A stretch of DNA of 64,000 bases from Paenibacillus brasilensis (GTDB lineage Bacteria; Bacillota; Bacilli; Paenibacillales; Paenibacillaceae). The translations under genes and the position numbers were made by a program. The DNA is taken from assembly GCF_009363115.1 (NCBI RefSeq), contig NZ_CP045298.1, forward strand, positions 3,531,501 to 3,595,500, given 5' to 3'. Of this stretch, positions 55,081 to 64,000 are shown one piece after another; the first letter of the stretch is position 1; every line of letters begins with the position of its first letter. The notes below the pieces were generated by a model. The model was not told where the DNA came from and ran no database searches. It saw nothing but the letters and a program-made list of their open reading frames with translations.

Positions 55081-55485
55081 GAGGATGGGAACCTCTATGT
55101 TCCAGATTATTATTACGATGAGAGCATGAAGCTGATGCTGCAAAAATACTCGGTCCTTACGTTTCTTTGTTTGGCATGAGCCCCCGTGCTATCAAAAAGC
55201 TTCTCCCTGACCGGGGAGCTTACTTCACCAGCCGTGTAGTAGGCTCCCCAATTTGTGAAAGGCTAATGCCCCTCCCACTCCAACAAAAAAAGGCTCGCAA
55301 ATGCTCAGTGAGCAAATTAGCGAACCCTACTTGTAAAAATAAATGCGGTCACAAAGGACTTGAGCCTCCACCGACTTTATCTAGCTTACTACGTTAAGTA
55401 GCTAGACTCAAACCAGTCGCCAATTGATTTTCGCCGACAGGCAGTCCCCATCTCCGCTAAAGGGCTTGATCCGTTCCCATGACCT
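55081..55485. other. Non-coding stretch between sspH and ctfB
   Basis: 405 bases. An inverted repeat at about 55196-55225 (AAGCTTCTCCC with GGGGAGCTT) and the minus-strand terminator at 55285 are visible. A 76-codon frame at 55167 shows no domain or ribosome site. The sequence looks like an old junction between core genes and the acetone operon. Confidence 0.5.
55285..55326 (-). terminator. Terminator of the acetone operon
   Basis: Read on the minus strand: GGTTCGCTAATTTGCTCA pairs with TGAGCATTTGCGAGCC and is followed by seven T. It lies about 160 bases after the ctfB stop. Confidence 0.8.
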
Positions 55486-56142
55486 TCACACTGCAATGGC
55501 CTTCAAATGTGGTGAAACTATCAGTTCAGCCTCTGTTGCCATTTGAACGTCTTTCACTGACAAACCTGGAGCAATTTCCTTTAGCATCAGCCCTTTACCC
55601 GGGATAACATCAATGACAGCCTTCTCGGTTACTATCGTCTTTACAACATTTACAGCAGTCAGGGGTAGCTTGCACTGTTTAAGTATTTTCGGCGCCCCAT
55701 TTTTGTTGACATGCTCCATGGCTACAATCACTCTCTTGGCTCCGACCACCAAATCCATGGCTCCCCCCATGCCCGGAACCTTTTTCCCTGGGATCATCCA
55801 GCTTGCAAGGTTGCCTTTCTCATCGACCTCCAGGGCGCCCAAAACCGTGATATCCACATGCCCTCCGCGGATGATGGAAAATGAAAGCGAACTGTCAAAA
55901 AAGCATGCTCCTTTCATAGTTGTAACGTAGTTTCCGCCTGAATCGATACAATCGAGTCTTTCTTTTCCCTGGGCCGCTTTGGGGCCTACACCGAGGATTC
56001 CGTTCTCAGCCTGCAGCATAATATGAATGTTGTCGGGGATATAGTCCACTACCATTGTAGGCATTCCAACACCAAGGTTGACAACTTCGCCATTTTTGAA
56101 TTCCTGGGCTATTCTTCGAGCAATGAATTCTCTGTTATTCAT
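55486..56142 (-). CDS. ctfB: Acetoacetate/butyrate CoA-transferase subunit B
   Basis: 218 aa. Catalytic Glu E46 in LQAENGILGVGP, which forms the CoA thioester, plus GGHVDITVLGALEVD. Moves CoA from acetoacetyl-CoA to acetate or butyrate, giving acetoacetate for Adc. ScoB/AtoA is the same family. Overlaps ctfA by 4 bases. The four genes 58822-55486 run together on the minus strand. Confidence 0.92.
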   Translation of the reverse strand: MNNREFIARRIAQEFKNGEVVNLGVGMPTMVVDYIPDNIHIMLQAENGILGVGPKAAQGKERLDCIDSGGNYVTTMKGACFFDSSLSFSIIRGGHVDITVLGALEVDEKGNLASWMIPGKKVPGMGGAMDLVVGAKRVIVAMEHVNKNGAPKILKQCKLPLTAVNVVKTIVTEKAVIDVIPGKGLMLKEIAPGLSVKDVQMATEAELIVSPHLKAIAV

Positions 56143-56804
56143 GCGTTTTCACCCACCTTTACAATTGCGTCGACAAATATTCCGGGAACGTTGACATGAT
56201 TGGGGTCAATTTCTCCCGTCTTTACGAATTCGTCTGTCTGAGCAACTACATACTCTGCCGCTGTAGCCATAACCATATTGAAATTGCGTGAAGAGCCGTT
56301 GATGACAAGATTTCCCGCTTCATCTGCCTTATGGGCTCTGATTAGCGCCACATCCGCTTTGAGCGGCAGTTCGAGCAAATATTCTCTTTCGTCAATTTTG
56401 ATTTTCTTTTTCCCTTCCTCTACAATGGTGCCTACACCTACAGGTGTTAAAATACCGCCCAAACCGGCTCCTCCTGCGCGTATTTTTTCAGCGAGTGTGC
56501 CTTGCGGGAAGAGTTGAACCTCCGCTTCTTTCGTCATAAGGAGCCTGCCTGTTTCCGGATTGGAGCCGATATAGGATGCAAAAATCCGCTTTACTCTACC
56601 GCTTTTTACAAGATTATAGATAGATAATTCCGGTGTACCTGTGTCATTGGAAATAATCGTAAGATTGCTTGCGGAATTTGTGTCGACAAGCGCACGCACC
56701 AGCTCCTCCGGAAAGCCTCCTGCCAGAAAACCTCCGACCATCACCGTGTCCCCGTCTTTGACCTTCTTAACTGCTTCTTCAGCGGAGATTACTTTGTTAT
56801 TCAT
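56139..56804 (-). CDS. ctfA: Acetoacetate/butyrate CoA-transferase subunit A
   Basis: 221 aa. Family opening SAEEAVKKVKDGDTVMVGGF, then AGGFPEELVRAL and GGAGLGGILTPVGVGTIVEE with the CoA-binding region KADVALIRAHKADEAGN. Pairs with the B subunit downstream. Confidence 0.92.
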   Translation of the reverse strand: MNNKVISAEEAVKKVKDGDTVMVGGFLAGGFPEELVRALVDTNSASNLTIISNDTGTPELSIYNLVKSGRVKRIFASYIGSNPETGRLLMTKEAEVQLFPQGTLAEKIRAGGAGLGGILTPVGVGTIVEEGKKKIKIDEREYLLELPLKADVALIRAHKADEAGNLVINGSSRNFNMVMATAAEYVVAQTDEFVKTGEIDPNHVNVPGIFVDAIVKVGENA

Positions 56805-56842
56805 GGTTCCGTCTCCTTATATATTTTTTAGGAAAGCAAGCT

Positions 56843-57583
56843 TTATTGGAGATAATCGTAGAGAACTCTTCCGTATGGAAGCGTTAAATCGGCAATAAAA
56901 TGTTTTCCGCCAATATAAGCTTTAACCGGCAAATCTGCCACAGGAGCGTTGACATGGGGGATCAGGTTTAATCTGGCAGGCCCTGACCAGGCGCCCTTTA
57001 CAGAAATGTTTTCGAGATTATACGCCACTAACTGAGCAATTTTTGGGGTACCATCAACATCAGGAATTAATTTTAAGTTAACTTGCGTTTTTGCAATGGC
57101 TTTAGCCGTTTCCTTTTCATCAAGAATGTTATATTTGAAAGGCATGGTTCCCATGGCCACCAGGACGTTATTATAATGCAATGTACCCGTCAGCGTCTCC
57201 GTCTCCTCAACGATCAGGCGAGGCTTCGCCCATTTTTTAGGAAAGCCCCAGATTTCACGTCCCCCAAGAATAGCAGGTGCGTTATCCAAATACATTTGGG
57301 CAACAAAATTACAGGGTTCTCCGTGAAAAGTACAGGGAATGACAATACCGCTTTCCTCATAGCTTCCTAAACCGGATGAATCGGGCATCTTGATCCATTC
57401 ATAGGCAACCGTATTGCTTCCATCCGGCTGTAGAGGTTCCGGGACCGCATGTCTAATCGCAGCGGGATCGGATTCATAGGTAATGATAAAAAATTCCCGG
57501 TTGATGAAGCGGCATGGCGGGCGCCCATAACTGCCGCTGGCCGCAGGCATGGATTGGAGTGAAAGTACATCTTTTTGATTCAT
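56843..57583 (-). CDS. adc: Acetoacetate decarboxylase
   Basis: 246 aa. Makes acetone and CO2. The Schiff-base lysine pair is present as K116-K117 in EIWGFPKKWAKPRL, almost the same position as K115-K116 in the clostridial enzyme. N-terminal CRFINREFFIITYESDP and C-terminal KHFIADLTLPYGRVLYDYL are typical. It lies 38 bases from ctfA and 54 from thl. Confidence 0.94.
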   Translation of the reverse strand: MNQKDVLSLQSMPAASGSYGRPPCRFINREFFIITYESDPAAIRHAVPEPLQPDGSNTVAYEWIKMPDSSGLGSYEESGIVIPCTFHGEPCNFVAQMYLDNAPAILGGREIWGFPKKWAKPRLIVEETETLTGTLHYNNVLVAMGTMPFKYNILDEKETAKAIAKTQVNLKLIPDVDGTPKIAQLVAYNLENISVKGAWSGPARLNLIPHVNAPVADLPVKAYIGGKHFIADLTLPYGRVLYDYLQ

Positions 57584-57637
57584 AGCGATCTCCCTTCCTT
57601 TTTAGAGATAATTCAAAAGTCATCTTGAACGCGCACT

Positions 57638-58822
57638 TTAAATAAGTGCATTTTCAACCAGCATCGCTATTCCCATTCCCGTTCCGATGCATAACGAGGC
57701 TATGCCGTAACGTGAAGATCTTCGCACCATTTCATGAACCAACGTAACCAATACCCTAGCTCCGCTTGCACCGACAGGATGCCCGATCGCGATCGCGCCG
57801 CCATTGACATTCACCTTCTCCGGACTGACCCCAAGCTCTTTCAATACAGCTAATGCTTGTGCGGCGAACGCTTCATTAATTTCAAAAAGATCAATTTCAT
57901 CAATGGATATTCCCTGTTGCTTAAGAAGGGACGAAATCGCTTTTACCGGGCCCATTCCCATATATGCAGGGTCAACGCCAACAAGTGAATAACCCTTGAT
58001 ATATGCCAACGGCTTTAACGCATGTTCCTTACATTTGTCTTCCGACACTACAAGCATAGCTGCCGCGCCATCATTGATTCCCGAAGAATTTCCGGCGGTA
58101 ACCGTTCCGTTCTCCTTAAACGCAGTTTTTAAATGAGAAAGTTTTTCTTTCGTTGTATTTCCTCTTATGTGTTCGTCTTCCGTGAAATAAATAGTTTCTT
58201 TTTTGTTTTTGATCATGACCGGAACAATCTGCTCTTCAAAAACCTTCTTGTTTTTTGCTTCGACAGCCTTTATCTGGCTTTCATAGGCAAACTCATCCTG
58301 CTCAAGTCTTGAAATACCATATTTCTCAGCAACATTTTCTGCGGTAATGCCCATATGGTAATGGTTGATCGGGCATGTAAGGCCGTCGGCCACCAGAGAG
58401 TCTACCAATTCACCGTTGCCAAGTTTGTAGCCGTTTCTTGCATTCCTTAGCAGATAGGGGGCGTTCGACATGCTCTCCATGCCTCCTGCCAGGACGATGT
58501 TGCTTTGTTCCGCCAATATTGAATTGTAGGCTAAACCGATGGCATGAAGTCCTGAACCGCAAACCGTATTTATCGTTGATTCGGGTACATCAATGGGGAT
58601 ACCGGCTTTTAGTGCCGCCTGTCTGGCAGGATTTTGGCCATTGCCCGCCTGAAGAACATTTCCCAAATAAACTTGATCAATTAAAGAAGGCTCTAATTTA
58701 CTTTGCTGAAGGCATGCTGTCATCACAATTGCTCCCAGTTCAGGAGCGCTTAGGGGCGCAAGGGTTTTGTTAAAAGAGCCGACCGCTGTTCTCAACGGGC
58801 TTACCAAAGCTACTTTTTTCAT
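57638..58822 (-). CDS. thl: Acetyl-CoA C-acetyltransferase (thiolase)
   Basis: 394 aa. Condenses two acetyl-CoA into acetoacetyl-CoA, the first step of the acetone route. Active Cys C88 (INTVCGSGLHAIGLA), GGAIAIGHPVGASGARVLVT and CIGTGMGIAML. First gene of the operon, so the promoter should lie at 58823-59100. Confidence 0.95.
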   Translation of the reverse strand: MKKVALVSPLRTAVGSFNKTLAPLSAPELGAIVMTACLQQSKLEPSLIDQVYLGNVLQAGNGQNPARQAALKAGIPIDVPESTINTVCGSGLHAIGLAYNSILAEQSNIVLAGGMESMSNAPYLLRNARNGYKLGNGELVDSLVADGLTCPINHYHMGITAENVAEKYGISRLEQDEFAYESQIKAVEAKNKKVFEEQIVPVMIKNKKETIYFTEDEHIRGNTTKEKLSHLKTAFKENGTVTAGNSSGINDGAAAMLVVSEDKCKEHALKPLAYIKGYSLVGVDPAYMGMGPVKAISSLLKQQGISIDEIDLFEINEAFAAQALAVLKELGVSPEKVNVNGGAIAIGHPVGASGARVLVTLVHEMVRRSSRYGIASLCIGTGMGIAMLVENALI

Positions 58823-59385
58823 AAAAACTCACATTCCTTTCGCTGTGTTCAAGACACAATACATCCATGACTGCACTTCAATTCGTAATTTCCGCTCTTA
58901 ACCTACGAAACGCAGCGACTGCAAGATACATTTGCTTGCGGGCATATCATGGTGCCTAAGACGGTGAGTGTGACGGTTCGATCGCCTTCTTTCGCTGGAA
59001 ATAAAATACAGTTTTATCATAGTTCCAATGCAGATTTTGCTCAATGTTCAAATTTTTACATATATCTATATACAGATGCTTATGAAGCCATATTCTTTAA
59101 AATAAATAGGCCATTCTAATGTTTTCTGTTAATTTCTTGGTTTTTCTGAGATTCATGACTGTTAATTGAATCTTATGTTAGAAATGAAAATTTAAATCAA
59201 CCCGTGAAAAAGTTTTCTCCGCAAATGGCATTCAGCTCATCGCTGAGAAATAAAAAAACTTCCCTATGCAGATGCATAACCGACTTATAGCACCTAAAAA
59301 AGCGCCCGAAAAGACGCCTTTTATATTGTCTAATTCAGGAAACGGGGTGTATAGTATGATTAAATATTTGAAGGAAGTGAGCCGT
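58823..59385. other. AT-rich region between thl and the DJ-1 gene
   Basis: 563 bases with no convincing gene. It must hold the divergent promoters of thl (minus) and of the DJ-1/PfpI gene (plus). I see no clear consensus boxes for either. The AT content is visibly higher than in the EPS region. Confidence 0.5.
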
Positions 59386-59973
59386 ATGGACTTTAACATA
59401 TGCTTGTTCGATGATTTTGAAACACTAGATGTATTCGGACCCGTTGAGATTTTTGGCCGCCTACCAGAAGTTTATGACTTAAAATATTTCTCTATAGATG
59501 GGGGAATTGTTGAGAGCCGACAAAAAAACAAGATTGTCACAGAACCCATTGCACAAGTAAAACCCAATGGCATATTCATGATCCCAGGCGGACAGGGGAC
59601 AAGAAGCTTAATCCATGACGATACATTTATGAAGCAGATCACAGAGATTGCGGAACAGTCCTATTTTTGTATAACTGTCTGTACAGGTTCAGCGCTGCTT
59701 GCCAAAACAGGCTTGTTAAAACACAGGCGCGCCACATCCAATAAATTAGCCTTTGATTGGGTCAAATCCATCGACACGGAAGTTGACTGGATTCCAAACG
59801 CAAGATGGGTAGTAGATGGAAAGTTCTATACTTCATCTGGTGTATCTGCTGGAATGGACATGTCCTTAGGTTTTATTTCTGACCAATTGGGTCTTGAAAA
59901 AGCTAGGCAGGTTGCCAATCAAATTGAATACATTTGGAATTCCAATAAAGATGATGACCCTTTTGCGAGATAG
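59386..59973 (+). CDS. DJ-1/PfpI family protein
   Basis: 195 aa, class I glutamine amidotransferase-like fold. MDFNICLFDDFETLDVFGPV is the common start, IPGGQGTRS the oxyanion region and ITVCTGSALLAKTGLLKHRR the nucleophile elbow with Cys. Members include AraC-type ligand domains, isonitrile hydratases and chaperones, so the reaction is open. ATG 59386 follows GAAGGAAGTGAG; the frame opens at 59266. Confidence 0.85.
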   Translation: MDFNICLFDDFETLDVFGPVEIFGRLPEVYDLKYFSIDGGIVESRQKNKIVTEPIAQVKPNGIFMIPGGQGTRSLIHDDTFMKQITEIAEQSYFCITVCTGSALLAKTGLLKHRRATSNKLAFDWVKSIDTEVDWIPNARWVVDGKFYTSSGVSAGMDMSLGFISDQLGLEKARQVANQIEYIWNSNKDDDPFAR

Positions 59974-60009
59974 CGAAAAACTTGTGAACTGGATCAAATA
60001 GTGCTTTAT

Positions 60010-60309
60010 TTACTGCTTTTTTATAAAATTAAGTTTGATGTCTCCACGATTGTCCATAAGGTCACACTGAATGTTTTCTGCCAGTTGGAGTCCGCCACTG
60101 TCACCGTCGACGAATAAGTGGGTATGTTCAGGATGGTCTACTTTGAGTGCATGACGAAGCCACAAACGCCCGTCCTCCATGTAAAAGAAATATTGTCCGT
60201 CGTAAATGATCCCCTCAAATATCTCATAATTATGAGATTGGTCATAAGGTCCAAATACCATCGCTGCCCGTTCTAGTACGAATGAATTCGTTTTTGGTTT
60301 TATAAACAT
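60010..60309 (-). CDS. Hypothetical protein
   Basis: 99 aa with alternating polar and aromatic residues (YEIFEGIIYDGQYFFYMEDG, HTHLFVDGDSGGLQL), which suggests a small beta-rich fold. No family recognised. Its start codon lies within an operator-like sequence (ACATATGTTGAC) that also occurs before the adjacent Cro-like gene. Confidence 0.55.
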   Translation of the reverse strand: MFIKPKTNSFVLERAAMVFGPYDQSHNYEIFEGIIYDGQYFFYMEDGRLWLRHALKVDHPEHTHLFVDGDSGGLQLAENIQCDLMDNRGDIKLNFIKKQ

Positions 60310-60486
60310 ATGTTGACCCCCTGTTAGATAGTTATTGTATTTTGAAACGGTAACATATTGCTAATAACGAAAGGTTTTGCTACGATGAACAGAAGATAAA
60401 AAGTAGTCAACATATCAATATGTCAACATTTTGTGCGTAAATGAATAATATCTAATACTGTTCTATATGTCAACATTCTGTGCTTA
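60306..60486. promoter_or_regulatory. Operator-like repeats between divergent genes
   Basis: Four copies of a GTCAACAT core: ACATATGTTGAC at 60306-60317; GTCAACATAT at 60406-60415, which with the next site makes an inverted repeat; ATATGTCAACATTTTGTGC from 60418; and ATATGTCAACATTCTGTGC from 60465. The last two form a direct repeat 47 bp apart, the second reaching the ribosome site region of the Cro-like gene. Autoregulation is a natural reading. Confidence 0.6.
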
Positions 60487-60503
60487 TTTTTTGGAGGAAT
60501 TTT

Positions 60504-60737
60504 ATGAACCCTTTAAGAATACGTTGTCGCCTTGGTGATATTATGCGAGAGCGGGGACTGCAAAACAAAGATGTAGTGGATTTAACGGGGGTGAGTCGAA
60601 ACACAATTACTTCTCTTGCAGGTAACGCAACCAAACGGATAGATTACGATACGCTAGGTGCATTGTGTCGGGGATTAGGTGTAACCCCGGGTGATCTTCT
60701 AGAGTACATGCCGAATGCCAAAGAAAATATTGAATAA
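60504..60737 (+). CDS. Cro/C1-type HTH regulator
   Basis: 77 aa, one HTH domain: RCRLGDIMRERGLQNKDVVD, then VSRNTITSLAGNATKRIDYD and LCRGLGVTPGDLLEYMP. Typical of small Cro-like YozG/plasmid-type regulators. ATG 60504 follows GGAGG; the frame opens at 60480 inside a repeat. Terminator at 60777. Confidence 0.88.
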   Translation: MNPLRIRCRLGDIMRERGLQNKDVVDLTGVSRNTITSLAGNATKRIDYDTLGALCRGLGVTPGDLLEYMPNAKENIE

Positions 60738-60776
60738 ACCTATGTAGAATCCATATACCTGGGTTAGAAATAGCAT

Positions 60777-60801
60777 TGACGTTATAACGTCAGTGTTTTT
60801 T
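60777..60801 (+). terminator. Terminator after the Cro-like gene
   Basis: Perfect palindrome TGACGTTATAACGTCA followed by GTG and seven T. It may also regulate, as the palindrome is uninterrupted. Confidence 0.75.
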
Positions 60802-60880
60802 TATTCTTCGTTTTTTTTGCAAAGAAGCCGGCTTGCTTGAAGGCAATCGGCTTGGAATGTAGAGGTTTCACTTTAACAAC

Positions 60881-61411
60881 TCATGAAAAATGTACATCCG
60901 CTGTCGCAAGCAAACGCACAAAACGATTACCGAGCATCGCATTGTGATGAGCTACAATTTGTTCACCGCTCAGCACCTTGCTATCAAATGTACTATGCGC
61001 ATCCGATACGAGCACGTTGTTCTGGTATCCCAGACTATAGGCGCTTCGGCAAGTCGTGTCGAGGCAGAATTCAGTCTGCATCCCTGCGATTACGAGCTGA
61101 TCGGCTCCCAATCTCTGGAGTACCTCGCCCAATTCGGTTTGATAAAAGCTGTCCCAGGACGATTTACGCACAATTCGTTCATGAGGAAGAGGACGCACCA
61201 CGTCGGCGATGGCCCAGCCTGTACTGTTCTCCCGGAAATCCTCATCCGCTTCCTCAGTATGCTGCACAAAAATCACTGGTGTGCCTGCCGCTCTGGCTTT
61301 GGCCAAAAGCTGCTGTAAATGTGCTATAATTTCCTGCTCACGATATAGCTTCTCATCATACATGAACATAGCCTGCTGTACATCAATCATGAGTAAAACG
61401 GTTTGTCCCAT
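60881..61411 (-). CDS. Isochorismatase-family cysteine hydrolase
   Basis: 176 aa. VLLMIDVQQAMFMYDEKLYR holds the catalytic Asp, RIVRKSSWDSFYQT the Lys region, and IAGMQTEFCLDTTCRSAYSL the Cys of the Asp-Lys-Cys triad. Substrate could be nicotinamide or another amide. Start 61411 follows AAGGAGGG; the frame runs back to 61552 without a site. Confidence 0.88.
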   Translation of the reverse strand: MGQTVLLMIDVQQAMFMYDEKLYREQEIIAHLQQLLAKARAAGTPVIFVQHTEEADEDFRENSTGWAIADVVRPLPHERIVRKSSWDSFYQTELGEVLQRLGADQLVIAGMQTEFCLDTTCRSAYSLGYQNNVLVSDAHSTFDSKVLSGEQIVAHHNAMLGNRFVRLLATADVHFS

Positions 61412-61545
61412 TGAATTGATTCCCTCCTTGTGTGTCTTGCTTAACATACAATAGCATGTTTTCATGCCTTGCGGCGACATAAGGTGAACTATATAATAAA
61501 GGACAAGTTGGAACGGTCCGATCGGACGAAAGGTGATTAAGACAT

Positions 61546-62025
61546 ATGACAATTTCGCAGGAACAGTTTACGTTTCGTTCTGTCGCAGAGGCGCAGACCG
61601 GGGCTTTAGCTGGTTTTTTGGCTGCACAAGCCGTCCCCGGCACGGTGATCGTGCTGGACGGAGATCTGGGAGCAGGTAAAACGGCCTTTTCCAAAGCTTT
61701 TGCCAGCCATTTGGGTGTCCCAGGTATAGTAAACAGCCCGACTTTTACGCTAATCAAGGAGTATGAAGGCCGATTGCCCTTGTACCATATGGATGTGTAT
61801 CGCATTACCCAGGATGAGGCAGAGGATCTTGGACTGGATGAATATTTTTATGGGACTGGAGTATGTCTGGTGGAATGGGGGAGTATTATACCCGATATAT
61901 TGCCGAAGCAGCGGCTTCACATGTATATAGAGACGACAGATGTCGGTGAGCGCTTAATTCATCTCACCGGATATGGCGAGCCTTATGAACAATGGTGCCG
62001 CAGTTTGCGGGAGAATGGAGTTTGA
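61546..62025 (+). CDS. tsaE: tRNA t6A biosynthesis ATPase TsaE
   Basis: 159 aa. Walker A VLDGDLGAGKTAFSKAFA (about 36-53), NSPTFTLIKEYEG and YHMDVYRI. It drives the TsaB-TsaD complex that puts threonylcarbamoyl on A37 of ANN-decoding tRNAs. First gene of a four-gene operon. Confidence 0.95.
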   Translation: MTISQEQFTFRSVAEAQTGALAGFLAAQAVPGTVIVLDGDLGAGKTAFSKAFASHLGVPGIVNSPTFTLIKEYEGRLPLYHMDVYRITQDEAEDLGLDEYFYGTGVCLVEWGSIIPDILPKQRLHMYIETTDVGERLIHLTGYGEPYEQWCRSLRENGV

Positions 62026-62028
62026 ACC

Positions 62029-62865
62029 ATGCAAAGAGAGCATACAGATGTGAATGTAAAGCCGCGTGAGCGGTTTTTGGTGTTAGATACAGCGACAACC
62101 GTGATGGCAGCTGCCTTGATGAACGGAAGAGAGCTGCTGGGAGAAAGCAATGTGTATGGCGAACGAAATCACTCGGTGCATGTCATTACCGAGCTGGAAC
62201 GTCTCCTGAGTGAAGAAGGACTGACACGCGATGACGTGGACGGTATTGCAGTCGGTATCGGGCCCGGTTCTTACACCGGCATTCGGATTGCGGTGACTGC
62301 TGCCAAAACCCTTGCTTGGGCCTGGGGCGTCCCGGTGACATCCATATCCACTTTGCACGCCTTGGCATGGGGAGGGTGGAATCGTGGTGTCGCAATACAG
62401 GAGCAAGAAGGGAAAAGTGAGTCGGTGAGTGAAAGTCCAGCCGGGGTGAAGGCAGCAGACTGGATTGTGCCTGTGCTGGATGCGCGCCGTGGACAGGTCT
62501 ACACGGGGCTGTTCGCCGTAAATACAGTTAACGGCACTGACAGCCCGCAGCGGCTGGAACCGGATGCGATCCGGCTGATGTCCACTTGGACAGAGGACCT
62601 GCTGCAACGACTGGAGACATTGCCTTCTGAAGAGCGGCCAGCAGCTATTTGGTTAGTCGGTGAGACAGCGATTCACGCTGAATCAGCCGAGCGCCTGCGT
62701 GCATGGAGCGAGCTTCATATTGTACCGTATGAACTGGAAGGAAAATGGGTTGGCCGCCTTGGGGCGGATAAGCTGCTTCGTCAGGAACATGACGAGCTGC
62801 ATACGCTGGTTCCGAATTATACCCAGCTGGCGGAGGCGGAAGCCAATCTGCTTCGTCAGCGCTAA
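62029..62865 (+). CDS. tsaB: tRNA t6A protein TsaB
   Basis: 278 aa. FLVLDTATTVMAAALMNG, then GIGPGSYTGIRIAVTAAKTL, the ASKHA-fold signature of TsaB. A Ser/Glu-rich insertion lies near residues 122-140. It dimerises with TsaD. 3 bases after tsaE. Confidence 0.94.
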   Translation: MQREHTDVNVKPRERFLVLDTATTVMAAALMNGRELLGESNVYGERNHSVHVITELERLLSEEGLTRDDVDGIAVGIGPGSYTGIRIAVTAAKTLAWAWGVPVTSISTLHALAWGGWNRGVAIQEQEGKSESVSESPAGVKAADWIVPVLDARRGQVYTGLFAVNTVNGTDSPQRLEPDAIRLMSTWTEDLLQRLETLPSEERPAAIWLVGETAIHAESAERLRAWSELHIVPYELEGKWVGRLGADKLLRQEHDELHTLVPNYTQLAEAEANLLRQR

Positions 62866-62882
62866 AGAGAGCGGTGAACAAC

Positions 62883-63398
62883 ATGGCAAAGAACATGCAA
62901 CGGGAAGAGAAGCTTGAGTTTCGCTTGATGCAGCTGGATGATATTCCCGATGTGCTGGAGATTGAGCATGAAGCGTTCACGCTGCCGTGGACGGAAGAAG
63001 CATTCCGCAATGAGCTGACGATGAATCATTTCGCCAAATATATGATTATGGAACTGAACGGAAAAGCCATTGGTTACGCGGGCATGTGGACGATTATGGA
63101 TGAGGCCCATATTACGAATATTGCGGTTCGTGAGGCTTTTCGCGGGCGTAAGCTTGGTGACAAGCTATTGGATGAGCTGATGCAGACCGCCTCATATTTG
63201 GGGATGGAACGTATGACGCTGGAGGTGCGGGTAACGAATCGGATCGCTCAGGGCTTGTATGAGAAAAAAGGTTTTAAGCCCGCAGGTGTCCGCAAAGGCT
63301 ATTATTCGGATAATAACGAGGATGCCGTGATCATGTGGGCGGATCTTCCCGCGCATAAGGCATCCGATGAACAGGAAGGAAGCGTGCAGGAGCAATGA
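62883..63398 (+). CDS. rimI: Ribosomal protein S18 alanine N-acetyltransferase
   Basis: 171 aa GNAT enzyme. [20 protein letters not shown] and the acetyl-CoA loop [20 protein letters not shown], then [20 protein letters not shown]. It acetylates a ribosomal protein N-terminus in E. coli; the target here is inferred. GTG 62874 is an alternative start. Its stop overlaps the tsaD start. Confidence 0.92.
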   Translation: MAKNMQREEKLEFRLMQLDDIPDVLEIEHEAFTLPWTEEAFRNELTMNHFAKYMIMELNGKAIGYAGMWTIMDEAHITNIAVREAFRGRKLGDKLLDELMQTASYLGMERMTLEVRVTNRIAQGLYEKKGFKPAGVRKGYYSDNNEDAVIMWADLPAHKASDEQEGSVQEQ

Positions 63399-64000
63399 CG
63401 CAAGAGGAAAAAGCAGGTACAGGCACCGCCTCCGGTGAGCCTTGCTATATACTGGCCGTGGAAACGAGCTGTGATGAAACGGCTGTTTCCGTCGTGAAAA
63501 ATGGTACAGAGGTACTTTCAAATCTCATTTCCAGTCAGATTGAAACACACAAAGCCTTTGGTGGTGTGGTGCCAGAGGTGGCATCGCGCAAGCATGTGGA
63601 GAGCATTACGTACATGCTGGACGAAGCCATGCAAGCATCTGGTATTACGCCCCGCGAGCTTTCGGCAGTTGCCGTGACACAAGGACCGGGACTGGTCGGC
63701 GCGTTGCTGGTTGGTATTGTCGCCGCCAAGAGCGCGGCCATGGCGTTCGGCAAGCCATTGATTGGGACGCATCATATTGCGGGACATATTTATGCCAATC
63801 AGCTGGAGCATGAGATCGTATATCCATGTATCGCACTTGTTGTGTCAGGAGGACATACGGAACTGGTGCTGATGGAGTCCGAAGGCCAGTTTCAACTCAT
63901 TGGCCGGACGAGGGATGATGCAGTAGGGGAAGCTTATGACAAAGTAGCACGAGCCATTGGCTTTCCGTATCCCGGCGGTCCGCATGTGGATCGTGTGGCC
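63395..64000 (+). CDS. tsaD: tRNA t6A transferase TsaD, cut by window end
   Basis: 202 codons visible. [40 protein letters not shown], the metal-binding [13 protein letters not shown] and [15 protein letters not shown] overlaps the rimI stop (ATGA). The C-terminal part lies outside the window. Confidence 0.95.
   Translation, partial: MTQEEKAGTGTASGEPCYILAVETSCDETAVSVVKNGTEVLSNLISSQIETHKAFGGVVPEVASRKHVESITYMLDEAMQASGITPRELSAVAVTQGPGLVGALLVGIVAAKSAAMAFGKPLIGTHHIAGHIYANQLEHEIVYPCIALVVSGGHTELVLMESEGQFQLIGRTRDDAVGEAYDKVARAIGFPYPGGPHVDRVA

Noticed and set aside
55167..55397. 76-codon plus-strand frame downstream of sspH
   Set aside because: It runs across two inverted repeats and the minus-strand terminator and has no ribosome site or domain.
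62083..62607. 174-codon minus-strand frame opposite tsaB
   Set aside because: Fully inside a conserved essential gene; no family features.

Overview
The window comes from a mesophilic, endospore-forming Firmicute that looks like Paenibacillus, most likely the P. polymyxa group. This is inferred from moderate GC, GGAGG-type ribosome binding sites, an SspH spore protein, a paeninodin-type lasso peptide cluster, an acetone pathway, and an exopolysaccharide locus whose sugar enzymes (UDP-glucuronate, GDP-mannose, GDP-L-fucose) match the heteropolysaccharides of this species. No rRNA, tRNA, CRISPR array or transposase gene was seen.

Bases 1-35650 hold one large exopolysaccharide (EPS) locus, nearly all on the + strand. 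It carries two of most chassis parts: two Wzz-type proteins, two BY-kinase-like ATPases, two short sugar-phosphate transferases, two WecG/TagA transferases, two flippases, two Wzy/ligase-like membrane proteins and two UDP-glucose dehydrogenases. GalU, ManC, Fcl and Gmd supply nucleotide sugars. The middle holds a secreted GH26 mannanase with a PA14 domain and a second secreted glycosidase-like protein. The mannanase gene is preceded by a sigma-D-like promoter and a c-di-GMP-I riboswitch, which would link hydrolase output to the motile/sessile decision. An XRE repressor gene divides the locus, and an LCP attachment enzyme broken by an amber codon closes it. Two non-coding islands (14825-15463 and 29307-29960) share one unusual design: a pair of inverted, covarying ~150-nt hairpin elements around a ~340-nt structured core.

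Bases 35.7-44.4 kb are ordinary chromosome: an ABC transporter, an AI-2E-like permease with a short N-terminus, a bactofilin plus M23 peptidase pair, cardiolipin synthase, a YitT protein and the polymerase domain of a LigD-type NHEJ enzyme.

Bases 44.5-53.4 kb hold a complete lasso peptide operon: sulfotransferase, cyclase, a 42-aa precursor, an HPr-kinase-like peptide kinase, B1, B2, a nucleotidyltransferase and an ABC exporter. It lies between the LigD-polymerase and Ku genes. Its promoter has the same palindrome, in the same position, as the promoter beside the XRE gene of the EPS locus, so one repressor may control both.

Bases 54.6-60.8 kb hold small spore or hypothetical genes, an acetone operon (thl-adc-ctfA-ctfB), a DJ-1/PfpI protein, and a small Cro-like regulator with repeated operator-like sites. 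From 61.5 kb to the end is the tRNA t6A group tsaE-tsaB-rimI-tsaD, with tsaD cut by the window edge.
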